Part shown: positions 24,752 to 35,935 of the stretch, in pieces | How positions within the stretch are numbered: position 1 is the stretch's first letter | Layout: each line of letters opens with the position of its first letter | Origin: Hyaloperonospora brassicae | Lineage: Eukaryota > Oomycota > Peronosporomycetes > Peronosporales > Peronosporaceae | Reading direction: 5' to 3' | Assembly (NCBI GenBank): GCA_947650285.1 | Contig: CANTFL010001207.1 | Coordinates: 310,001 to 374,000, forward strand | DNA: 64,000 nt | Program-made: the position numbers and the translations under genes | Notes under the pieces: model-generated | What the model saw: the letters and a program-made list of their open reading frames with translations, nothing else | What the model was told of the DNA's origin: nothing | The model's database searches: none

Positions 24752-25956
24752 ATGGCATTATCACATGAAGAGCCTTCAATTTTTCTTACCCTTCAACCTT
24801 GATGAGGAGGTGAACTACGGTAGAAACACCAATGTTTGTGGTGAATAAGGTGTATTGTCGAATATACCTATGTCTGAGGCAGAACCTCTTTCGGCAACAA
24901 ATCCGTCGCCAACGTGGTGGATCTAGAGCGGCATTAACGCAGCATCATTCATCGGATTCGGGGGATATTATCATCACCAAACCGTCCTATGAGAAACATC
25001 AGATGGACATTTAGCAAGAAAAGACTGCTTTGCGCCGTTCACTGGTCGATGTAGCACTCAAACGATTTTTCGCAGCTTTGTGATCACAACACCGGACGTG
25101 GAAAACTGTCTCCGTCAAACAGTTGGTCGTAATCTGTCGACATGGGCATAGGTTATCGTCACAGAGGCTACTCCTCCCAATAACATTGCCTTCCGAAAGG
25201 CACTGAATGCAAGATATCGAGAACCTTATTTGACCACACAAAGTCAATGTAAGGCTCAACTTGAGCACATAGCAAGTCGTGCTTCGGTTTGACAGATTAA
25301 AGGTGTGCTTATACTCTTGTTTGCAGTTAAACACCTGACGAGAAAGATGTCACTTTATTCGCTGAGAGTATCGAATTCGACACCTCAGAATTATGATGTC
25401 TCTGAGAGCAAGTGCAAGAGTGGTGGATGTTCTTCTATAACAAAATCTTCTGTTGAAGACGCCAATCTTAAATGAAAATGATAGCTGAGCACTCGTTCGT
25501 GCCACGATTCGCTACACCGGTATCCGCGGATACCAGTCAAGCGCTGACCAGCAATCCGATTACTCATACCAGCAGTGGTGGGAAGCATCGTTTGTCACCT
25601 TAAAGACTTGTGAGCGGAGCTTAAAACGTCAACCGCGTAGATACAGTCTTTTCGTAGCGGGAGATCAAATTCCCACAATTTCGATAACTCAGGGTCTCCG
25701 CTTCACTTCAACAGGTACTAGTTCTGGCCTTTGCGACGACGTAGCTCCAAGTGTTTCTACTCATGGAACTGGCGGTACCCTTGCTCTTCTAGCAGAAGCG
25801 GAGGAGGTAGACACATCGGGGGCATCCCTTGCCGGTTCAACTCAAGTTATTGATGACTTAAAGCGCGAGGCGAAGCGTATTAGCGAGCGTGTGGAACACC
25901 TGGGTTCAATAGTGACTCGGCTAAGAGCTCTGGAGCAGGGTCAAGCTCGTCTGTAG
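24752..25956 (+). pseudogene. Opposite-strand ORF of Ty3/gypsy element 1 (antisense to pol), decayed
   Basis: The frame lies on the plus strand while gag-pol is on the minus strand. The best-preserved part is an uninterrupted run of 101 codons from 25651 to TAG 25954-25956. It has a Ser/Thr/Gly-rich segment, then an acidic stretch (AEAEEVDTSG) and a C-terminal coiled coil with heptad spacing (DDLKREAKRISERVEHL...). Upstream, codon-like segments continue to a possible ATG at 24752, but stops and shifts break them. The stop lies about 90 bp from the integrase C-terminal module. Antisense ORFs in this position are known from some plant Ty3/gypsy elements. The function here is unknown. The other gypsy element has a counterpart in the same place. 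Confidence 0.45.
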
Positions 25957-28900
25957 GAACAGCTCAGTATCCCAATGCGGACGCAGCGATTCGTGGCACA
26001 ACCTCCTGCCGGAGCAATTGCCTCAATACGCACAAGGAAAGGGCCCCGATACATCTTAAGTAAGCCAGCGTAAAGTACAGCGTGTGTATGCAACTTTCGC
26101 GGGAGATTGAACGTGTAAGCAAGACCATTCTTGACCATGACCGTGAGCGGCCCGGTAAAGCGCGAACGCAGCTTTGTCTTGAAGACGGCGGAAACTACAT
26201 TTTAGGTAGGGTTTTAGCATTGGGTAGTACTTGGTCTCCCACCGCATAACTTCCAGTACAAACTCTATCATGAACATCTACTTGTTGCTTTTGTTTGTCC
26301 TGGATTTCTGCCACCGCATCACGCACATTTCGTAAGACATTCAATCGCGTTGCGAGAAACTCTCGCACTCGTTTGTGAACAGTGATAAAGCTGATATCAG
26401 CAAGACGATCAACCATCTCTTCCCCACCAAGCCCAGAACCACGGAGTGGTAGCGTTTAAGAAACGCTAGGGTATGTGAGGCCGTTCACGTATAATGGTGT
26501 GTATCCGGTGGAGGCACGCACGGCGTTGTTCAATGCAAACTCAATTTAAGGGAGCAGTGAGCTCCAAAGTTTAGAAGTATCTTGGAAGTATCAGAGAGAA
26601 CACTGCGTAAAATGTCGACGATAACACGATTTAATCGTTCGGGTTGACCATCGGTATGCAGATGGCCCGCTGCGAACATGTATAAAAGGGTGCCTAACAC
26701 TATGAAAACGGGCTACTAAAGTTTCGTAGTGAAGCGAATATCTCTATTTAAGATGCCTGCCACAGGCAAACCGTTTTGACGAAACGCTCGATAGATAAAT
26801 AGCTTTGATGTAAATTCGCCATTAATGGTATCCGACACAGTCAGAAAATGATCTATGTTGCTCAAACGGTCGACAAAGACCACAATGCCAGTGTTTCCTT
26901 TCGAATTCTTCAATAGGCAAACACAAAGCCCATACTGATGGATTCCCAACAAATAGATGGTATGGGTAACTACCAAGCGGAATAGTCCATTGAGATAAGT
27001 TTTTGACCCTCTGATACTTCTCACACGTACGCGCATGCTTGCTTACCCATTCGTGGATTTTGAGTTATCAATGAGCTTGTCCCACAGAGCTATAGGTCTT
27101 CTCTCGACCAAGATGACGGCTCAACACAAATTATATGCGCCTCAAGGAGTAAGCGGCACTTTGATTCCTCCTCGTGTGGAACCTCGATACGAGGAGAATC
27201 CTCAACATACGTTCTATAGCACAATAGACCTCTATCGATGGAAAATAGATGCAGTTTTGCACGTAAGCGGGCCAAAAATGCTATGTCTGAATCGGTAAAC
27301 TGCTCGCTTTATAGGATAAGTAGCAGAGCTTCACAGTGATCATTACGGGCACGGACCGTGCGAATCAATTGCGGTATGGACGACGAAATAGTCGTCGCGT
27401 GAGCGAGCTCATAGTCAGGCGTGCGCGATATAACATATACCAACATGTTTTACTTTCCTTGTTTGCGCCTAACCTCAAAGTTGTACTCGGCAAAGAACGA
27501 AAGCAAACGAGTCATTTTTTGAGAAAGGTGAGGCGACTTTGTCGCAGTGCGTTAGGCCGCATGATCGGTGTAGATGACATTTGGCTTGGGGGAAAGTAAA
27601 TTGACTCTGAACTTTCCGAGAGAATAATTCATTGCAAGCAGAGTTTGTCATGAATAGGTTAGTTCTTCTCCGCAGCTTCCATCTGGAGAGGATCATACGC
27701 GACTACACGCTCATGACTATACGGTTCATCTTTAAATAATGCACAGCCTATGGCAAAATCAAAAGCGTCTCAGACGACACTGAAATGCCGCGCAGATTCT
27801 GGCAGAGCCAAGATCGAGGCCTGAAGGAGGCTCTAAGTAACAGCTATACAGTTGTAAATCATCTTGTGTGCTAAGACATATCCTTTCTGTATCCCTTTAA
27901 TGTGGTTGGATAATGGCTGAGCCATGTCTGTATAATTTGCACTGTGCTTGTTAAAGTAGATGGAGAGGACGAGACACTTGCGTAAGTACATTTAATTTTT
28001 AATAAACTTCCAGTCGACTATGGCGTTGATCTTCGCGCGACTAGCTCGTAAGCGATGATTACCTATGAATCACTAGAGAAAAGGGGATCTCTTCCGCGCC
28101 AAAGAGGCATTTCGATGCGTTCGCGTACAGCTTATTCGTACGAATGCACTGAAGCACTGATAGTAAAGGATGAATGTGATTCTCCACATCGGACCGACCA
28201 TTCGACAAACGAATATAGACACAAATGTCATTACAGCAGGTCTGTTCATAATCTCGATGAGGTCTGAACAATTGTGTCACGAAAGGATTTATGTAGCCGG
28301 TGCATTGGACATCCCTTTGGGAAATTACAAGCCGTTACCAAATCATACTGATTGAAGTGCTGACTGCTGTCAGCAGAATATCACTGGCTCTCATGAGCCA
28401 TAGGTGCTACCATCGACAAGGTCGGGTGCAATGAACCTGGTACATCCAATCATGGCGTTCTGAAGCACATGCCATCTAGGAATAGGTGTTTGAGCCGGAA
28501 TGGTAGTAGCATTTAGCTTGTTGTAAGCATGATCAATGCAAAACTTACCATTTGACTTTGTAACACACAAAGTGGGTGTAGAATGGGTCGACTCACTCTC
28601 CCTTACCCTTTCTGCCGCGTGCTTAGCACGAAAGAAGTCGTCAATGACGTCACACTATTCCTTCGGCAACGGCAACTGCCGTGTAACACAGTACTGGTGT
28701 CCAGAAACTAGGTCAATCTCATGAAGAACGCCTTCACCATGAGGTAAAACGGACGGTGGGTCGTTACACACCACGTCCTAATAATCCTTAACCGAAGGAC
28801 AGAAAAAAATTATGCAATTCTTAAGGATCACAGATCCACTTCTGGTACCGAGTGCCATCTTCGTGTCCTCAAGGATAAAATCATTCATAAGTGATGACGA

Positions 28901-29524
28901 TTCCAACTCAGGGTCTGGTCGAATGACCACAAGATCCGATAAGTCACCTGCCTTCAAGGCTTAAACAAACTCATTATCAGACATTTTTTCTATCTCAAGC
29001 ATAGCATATAAAGATGGAAAAGCCTTAAGCTTATACTTCCATCCACGTGACCAGTCACTCCATTGACAAGTGTATATAGAGTATTGTTAATATTATCACT
29101 AGGAACCGACAAGGACGCTTTGCGTTTCGAAGTTGCTGTTTGTCGCTGCCTTCGTCCCGTTGATGCTACCTTACACCTCAAAGACGTCGGGACGAGGGTA
29201 CCCCAGGTTTATCGCTATTTTAAAGTGCTCTATACGAGACCTGGTATCTTGACTCACACCTAGTGAGGTGTTTTCTAACTCGGACACTTTACTCAGGGGG
29301 TTTATACGTGCCACTACACGAGCATCATGCGAGCTCTTCTCGAGATGCCTCGGCCCTAGACCATTCATTCTTACAGCATTTAGTGATTCAATATCACTAT
29401 GAGCATCAATCAATGGGATAGGTGACGCGCCACCATCCATCGATAAGTCTAGCTCGGGACTTACGTCATTCACATATTTGAGGTCAAGTAATTCTGCAAA
29501 AATAATGTTCAGCCCACTAGACAA
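25941..29524 (-). pseudogene. pol of Ty3/gypsy element 1 (protease linker, RT, RNase H, integrase), broken
   Basis: Recognisable blocks on the minus strand are: RT finger/palm with CVTRQLPLP and CVTKSNGKFC motifs (about 28.8-28.5 kb); the catalytic region with NDICVYIR, where the YxDD core is degraded (about 28.22); and the following KLYANASKCLFG. The RNase H end and the connection AYVEDSPRI-type block lie near 27.7-27.1. The integrase core GIVVFVDRLS..FTSKLF and the second-Asp region NRDIRF lie at about 26.9-26.7. The GPY/F-type C-terminal module with PRKLHTHAVLYAGLLKMY is near 26.05-26.1. At least six in-frame stops fall within about 280 codons of RT alone, plus frameshifts. Not functional. 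Confidence 0.88.
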
Positions 29525-30256
29525 TCCAGGTGGTGGCTCTAATCAATAGCGCTTTTTTCCTAGCAAAGGTGGGTTCATGACTTTTCAAAGCTCGGCTGAG
29601 AATCGTGCGCGTTGCGCCTAAGGTATAATAACTTCAATAAATCCATGACTTATGGCTTTCTAGCCAGTCTATTCCTTAATTGAGATGGTATATCGTGTCT
29701 AAGTCAAGGACTAGGCAGCGTTACACGCCATCAAGTCCAAGAATTTGACACCTATATCGATGACAATCTTTGGCGATGTGGCACCCGTTCCTACCTCCAG
29801 AAGAACGGTGATAGTCGCAAAAATTTGTGCTTTCACCGCCTCAGCATACGACTGACTTCCTTCTAGGGAACGACGACGCGCATTTTTGCTTGATGTCCAA
29901 AATCAAAAGGAATCGTTTAAGTTGGAGCAAACCGGTCAACAGTTGCTTTGAATACAAGCAATTTCAACTTGAAAACACGCTTCGTGTTATAGAGCACAGA
30001 GCTCTGAGGGGCTAAGCCTTGTTGTTTACATCCATGAGGTACTACAGAAACCGGTTCATCCCTATTAGGTCACCCCGCACCTACTGGGAGTTAAAGTTTT
30101 ACCGTGCACAACCAGAGTTCTGGTTATTGACCGGGTTATAAAAAATCGCGTTATGCGCTATTTCGACCTCCGCTTACAATGTAGTAGGGTGGACACGAAA
30201 TACTTCAGTAATGGCAGGGACAGGACAAAGTTCGTCCATGAACACAGTCACCCGGA

Positions 30257-30716
30257 CTACCTTTGGGAGGATGTCGCTCTGTGTTTCAGCAATGAGTGTC
30301 TCCGACTTCTGAACTTAGTCTGACAATTCACTTTGCCTTGATGTGTAGATAGGAAGCGTGATCGTACGCTATATACCAGGTTAGGCGGCATAAAGTGCGA
30401 AGAAGATGCATATTCCAACTTTCTTATGTGTTGCGTCATCCATGGACGCATTGCACGTGAGTGCTCGCTCCCTTGCTCTACCAGCGAGCTTGTCTATCGC
30501 CATTGCGACCCTCTGATACTCGATTTGTATCATTCCCAACCTATGAATCATCTCTACCTCGAGGATCCAGAGGATGGGATTCTCCTCTTCGTTACCAGGG
30601 TAGGGCTTAATGTCCAACTTGACTGGCTGAGGCTTATCCGCATCTTCTGACACAGACACAAAGTGAGTGGACACAGCCGACACCATTTGATCTTGAATCT
30701 GTTCTACAAGGGTCAC
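30257..30716 (-). pseudogene. gag of Ty3/gypsy element 1, broken
   Basis: The 30716-30381 frame contains the Ty3-type capsid block (NPILWILEVEMIHR, then KLAGRARERALTCNAS). The next frame continues with SVRSRFLSTHQGKV. The two are joined by a frameshift, and the distal capsid and nucleocapsid are not readable. Gag would form the particle that packages the element RNA. Confidence 0.85.
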
Positions 30717-30923
30717 TCCGTATTCACAAAGGCCTCGAAACGTGTATTCAACGCGTTCGGGCCTTGCGACATAAAGATTTCCAAATACTCTGAGCCCACA
30801 GCCACAATCAGCTTATCAAAGCGCGATCGTTTTGGGGATCAAAAAGAGGGATGGATTGTTCCATCCTCATGGAAAATCAGTCTAAACAGACTTAAGTGTA
30901 GATTGACTGCTAGTGATAGCAGG

Positions 30924-31402
30924 TGTAGAGAAGCTAGCACAGCTCCTAGCCAGAGTAAGGCTCTCTCCTTGAAGATAAAGCTAGTTCTTGGCAAGAACAC
31001 GACGGTAAGAGTCAGCGAGTATAAAGCTCCAGGATCTTGTTCAAGGGGCCTTAACGATTCAGCAGTTCGACTGCACAGTGTGCTGAGGAGTCTATGTCGT
31101 AACAAGACTTGACTCTCTTACGACCTGAGACGCCTTGAGAAGGCACGTGTCTCTAATAGATTAAATAGGGAACTGGACTTTATTTATTTTCTCATCTAAA
31201 GGGACACCTTCGACTCAACGTACCTAATCTCGATACTTATGCTCTAATAAGTTCCTTTCTAAAGATCTTGTGTGTGGTGGTAGACACACGTCAGCCCCCA
31301 ACAACTAATGAGGCGTTCTAATATCATATTTAATGGGATCTCAACCCTGGTGTGAACCACACCGGTCATTCTGGTTACCAACCAACGTGTAACCCCGTTA
31401 CA
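30924..31402 (-). repeat. 5' LTR of Ty3/gypsy element 1
   Basis: 479 bp; the pair of the LTR at 24171-24648. On the minus strand it starts TGTAACGGGGTTACACG at 31402 and ends CTACA at 30924. The gag region begins about 200 bp inside. It presumably carries the element promoter. Confidence 0.9.
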
Positions 31403-31407
31403 CCGCA

Positions 31408-33699
31408 TTTGCTTAAAATTATACAAAAATTGTGTGGGTCCAACTAGCACAAAGCTACCTTCTCTAGAAGTGACTTGGCATACGAGGACACTTGATTAAT
31501 TATAATTATGACATGGCGACTGGTTGAGCGGGTGGTGTTTGGGGTGAGATTGTTACACGACATTGGGAGGTGGCTTCGTATATTATCCAAGCGGGCAATA
31601 CTCGTGACTAGTGCTTCACGGTACAACATTTGGTAACTTTTGTCAATTTTGAATAACGTATACCAATATATCGACTGACAAATTGTTCACTGAATGCTCG
31701 ATGCGCGCATTAGATAGTGAGCATATTGTTGCAGATCACGTTTGTAGTCATAAATGGTTGAATTTTTTTAGCGAACTCATGTTGATACCAGAACCGACAT
31801 CAAATAAAATTGCCTCCTTTCATTAAAATAACGCGTTCGTTCGTTTGTTAGCCTTCTTGGCTCTCTTATTTACGTGATACTTCGAGTCAACTGCCGACAC
31901 TGTAATCGATGCAAGTAAACTCTACTTTGCGCAGTAAAAGCGCGATAACCGTTCCGTGATATCATTTGCTAACACATTGTATATTTCATCCAATGTGCAT
32001 CGTGCTGCCACTTTCTGCCTGGAAATTCTGTAAACGTAATCTTCTATATAACGTTACAACAAAGAGTTACTTTCTACTTAGTATGGGCCTGTTATACTTA
32101 CCGACCTATCGGCATCAACCCCAAATATCATTTTGATACAAACTGGCGCTCGGGTATTTTTTTCATATTGCACCGTCCAATGCTCATATGTTGATGTATT
32201 TGTCTACGGTTAGAATTAATTTGGTGCGACGTCACTATCTGACGTCATTGGACGACGTTGCAAGTGAACATCCTAGAACATTTTGGAAGATTGAGGGAAG
32301 ATTCAAGAATGTTCATTATTCTTGACAAATCAGCAGGACTGATGTAATGGTACATTATATTAAACGATTGGCTTAGAGATAGCGAAGCAAGTTTGCGAAC
32401 TAAGGACCGGATTACATTCACTTCACATATAGCCTTCGCTTACATAATCGACTCAATATTTATACTCACATAGACACGTGATTGAAGAAAGCGATTTACG
32501 CCAGATAACTGCAATAAACTATAACGAGAGTGAGGCATATTACAAAACACCACACGATGAAAAATCGAAACAATGTCCACAAGATTAACAATATAAGTAA
32601 TGAATTGATAATGCATGTATTTCGTACGAGAACTGATGAATATATACATAGGACAACGCAGATGAAATCGACATAATCGTTTAAATTCGTGCGAACGTTC
32701 TAGCAGTTGTGAATGACGAAAAACTTCGTAGAAACCCGGTAGTGTCCGATAAATCTTTTTAGTCCAATGATTACTTCGTCATTCACCATGAGGATCGTCG
32801 ACGAGTAGCAACGTTGAAGTATTATCCAGCCTATATTTGACGCGATTTTTATGATTATATCTCAGCACAAGGAGGCCGACTGTGTCAACAACGCAGTTAT
32901 TGCTAGCATGTTGTGAAACAATTAAATGTTTGGTGTGGACCGAGATACCTTCAAGTGTGGGAATAATGTTATCGACTATAAACATCAAAAATGCATAGAT
33001 CTCGTAACAACATAAATCTTCATCAGCATTGACAGAAGCGTGTGTAACAATTTGCGTGTCTATTGGCATCTGCATGACAACCTGCGATATCACCAAACGT
33101 TTCTGTCCGATCCCCGGTATATTTACTGCTTTTGCCGCCTTTGATCCATCCGTCATCTTCTTCTGCCTTCATCCGTCTACAAGCAATTCGAGCATTGTAA
33201 AGTGACAATTCGACGATGTGCTGTCTTTTTAGCATTTAGAGCTTTGTAAAGCGACACTTAGACGCTGAGCTGTCTATTTTCATCTGTACTCAACGACACC
33301 ACCAAGGCAGAAGCCATACGAAACAAAGTTCCAGAAAAGTTAAATGTGAACGAAAGAGACCGAGACGGCTCGGCCTTCCGAATGACAAAATATTTAATTG
33401 TAGAGCCGCGCATGATGCATCAGCTCCTTTTTTCTCGTAATACAATTTGTGACGTAACTAGTCGCGAAGGTTCTGGTTTACGAAATGTGAGAGAGAAAAA
33501 CGATAAGGTGCGTGACTGTAGACGAATGGTACCAGGCAGGTGCGTATTCAAACGTCAAGTTTAAACGTCACTAGTGCATTCTTTTTATTTTCGTGATCAT
33601 TTGGTACTTTCATTTTTAATGTATTCTTACTTTCGTCTTGCATGCATCTTGTTCGTACATAGTTGACTTGTTCGTATTTTTCATCTTTGTGGCGCATTG
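31408..33699. other. AT-rich segment between the two gypsy elements
   Basis: No gene or named repeat was recognised. The frames (for example 32779-33156 minus, 125 codons) are short, overlap others and lack domain motifs. Composition becomes a little less AT-rich beyond 33.0 kb. Confidence 0.5.
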
Positions 33700-33704
33700 G
33701 CGAC
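33700..33704. repeat. Target site duplication GCGAC (left) of Ty3/gypsy element 2
   Basis: GCGAC directly precedes the left LTR, and the same five bases follow the right LTR at 43227-43231. Confidence 0.9.
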
Positions 33705-34162
33705 TGTAACGGGGCACGCTCTTACCAGATGACTGGCAAGACCTTGCGTAAACCAAACACAAGGCTACGTACTCCCAAAGTCACGTACACGTGGCGTGAT
33801 GAAGCGCAAGGAAGTAGACATAGCTAGAAATTTCTGTCTAAGGGAAAAAGTAGAACTGTATTTAATAAAGTTATGTTTCTTCAATCAACCATCTTTGTCT
33901 TCATATAACTATATTAAATTACCATCTCCTATGTGGGTTGCTTGCTCACCACCCATTGTGTGCGTTCAGCTGCGATTGGTGGTTAATTCAGTCGATGTAC
34001 CGTGTACATCCAAGAAGTGGATCAACCACGAATATTACCCTCGGGGGTAACACTCTGTCAACATTACCTTTTTTCGGCATGTAATTAAATAATATCGAAA
34101 TAGATATTATTCAAAATGATGCGTTCGTATTTATTTATATATAACGGGCTCACCTTGTAACA
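33705..34162 (-). repeat. 3' LTR of Ty3/gypsy element 2
   Basis: 458 bp; matches 42770-43226 with about 12 differences by eye (under 3%). It lies next to the polypurine tract at 34163-34174. Confidence 0.92.
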
Positions 34163-34351
34163 GCACCCCCCCTTAACCATCAGTAACTCTATTGAATAAT
34201 TTGATTGATTGGTGACAAAGTGATCACCGTTGGGTCGATCTGTGGGAAAGGGCGCACTTTTTGGTTCTGACCAATTGATTCCTGCATTCAGCGCATGACA
34301 AGTTCGTCCGCGCGCTGCGCGAATAAGGCCGCCACTGAAGCGGCTGCACGG

Positions 34352-35935
34352 ATGCGTGGAGCCGGAGATCAACCAGTCCAAGACTCGGTAGCAGGCATCT
34401 CATCGCTTGCTGCTGTTGATAAGTAGACTGCAACACCCGATGTCGCAGGCACACGTGTTCATCCACGTTCAGCTTCTTCATCCGCAGCTTCGGATGCGGG
34501 TGGTAGTTACATAAACGTCGACTTATATATAGAGGTTGTTTATTCGAGCAAGTAGGACTCCCCGTACGACTCGAGGTCTCCCGCAAATCCCGACCGTTAA
34601 GCTGTGGGTGCGGAAACGAAGGCTGCTGTACCTTGTGGAAGTATCGATAAGACTTTGCGCCATGAAGTGTTCGGCTCATCCGAAGAGTCTAAAAACTTGT
34701 CGCGGGGATCGAACCAATCGCGCTCTCATTCATATGATTCGAGTGAGCAACATGAAGACGTTAGTCATCGTGATGATGTCGATGACTCTCTACGAAGTTT
34801 TCGATGCCGTAGTAATCCCAGTGATGCGGCGATAGCAGTGCCATCATTTATGTCGGCATTGTGCAAGAGGAGCAGGGTCTTAACGTCTTACGATCTGCTC
34901 CTAACAACAAACCATGGATGCCTGTTCAATGCAATTAGAAGCAGCGGTATGGTTATACCACTGGAAGTTGTCGAATTCCGCACTTCAATTCGTCATAAAT
35001 TCATGGTTCAGATTTCAGTGTGAGTGATTATCGTACTGAACATGAGTATTGTATCAATTTCTTTCTCAAACATCGATAGTACCACGGCAACCGCAACTTA
35101 GAAGAAGTTTCGTTGGTGCAGGCGTAGAAATCTTTCATCGGCAACAGTGGAAGTGCTGGCCGTGACGATAAATTGAACAAAGTTATTGCAGCTCACAATA
35201 AATTTAGAGAAGTCGCCAACCGGTGCTCGGTATAATTACACCGATTGTCTCGAGATGCAGGTTTAACTTGCCTCTAGTGGGGAAAGAAATGTCAGAGTTG
35301 TGTTAACAAATCTGTTCGCGACCCTACGGAGGCCTTCCTCCCTAATCAGACCTATTGGGCGGCGCGTATCTCGGCTTAGATGTACAGAAGATATAGACTT
35401 TGCAATACCATTTACGAGCGCGCCGGGGGTTCGTTCGACGATGACCCTCCATCGGCAAAGGGTGCGCCTCGTCCAACTTCTCGACAAGACCGGGAACGTC
35501 CAACGTCAGATGAGGGCAAGGCTCCATGTTGTTTACGGGGATGTGTACCCACGCCACTGGACGAGGTAACTCGTCATTGGCCCTTAATCGTCACGGTGGT
35601 TCAAGATACGCTTCACAAGGAAGCGTCGACCACCGTGTGGGCCCACCAAAGAGTGTGGAGGATGAAAACCTTCTCCAAGTCGTTCGACCCACTATCTCGA
35701 CCAACAAGATATGGATCGCGCAATCGCTGAATTGCGCGAGAATTTGAAGCACGAGACGAATATACGGTACTCTGTGATCGATTATGTGCGGAAGCACCAC
35801 AAATACCGGGAAGCCGATCAATAGAAGGATCAAGCTGAGTACGCCCTCGCAATGTTTTAGATCGAGCGGGATGATCGCTCCATCGTTGAAGAGCTGTCGA
35901 CAGCTCGTAGGGAGACCTCTCATTTAAATGTCTAG
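34352..35935 (+). pseudogene. Opposite-strand ORF(s) of Ty3/gypsy element 2, decayed
   Basis: On the plus strand, opposite to gag-pol, an ATG at 34352 opens a Ser-rich acidic frame interrupted by three stops and readable to 35023 (segments such as EESKNLSRGSNQSRSHSYDSS). In the same phase, a helical charged segment begins MDRAIAELRENLKHE at 35711 and ends at TAG 35933-35935, also with two stops. The stop lies about 100 bp from the integrase C-terminal module, as in element 1. The middle part overlaps the chromodomain-like sequence on the other strand, so 35.3-35.65 kb is probably not coding on plus. It could be one antisense ORF or two remnants. The function is unknown. Confidence 0.4.

Larger units (their letters stand above)
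24171..31402 (-). mobile_element. Ty3/gypsy LTR retrotransposon 1, complete in structure, coding decayed
   Basis: This 7.23 kb element is flanked by CCGCA target duplications and bounded by 478/479 bp LTRs that begin TGTAAC and end ..TACA on the minus strand (the left copy has one changed terminal base). The purine-rich tract next to the 3' LTR (24649-24664, GGTGGCGGAGGG on the minus strand) marks the minus orientation. From right to left come gag (about 30.7-30.26 kb), protease/linker (about 29.5-29.0), reverse transcriptase (about 28.9-28.05), RNase H (about 27.8-27.4) and integrase (about 27.28-26.0). All carry many stops and frameshifts, so it is not autonomous. An opposite-strand reading frame lies between integrase and the 3' LTR. 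Confidence 0.93.

Noticed and set aside
34680..34710. Second tRNA-like B box (reverse complement GGTTCGATCCC)
   Set aside because: No A box at proper spacing and no stem pairing; it lies inside an open frame of the gypsy element. Likely chance.
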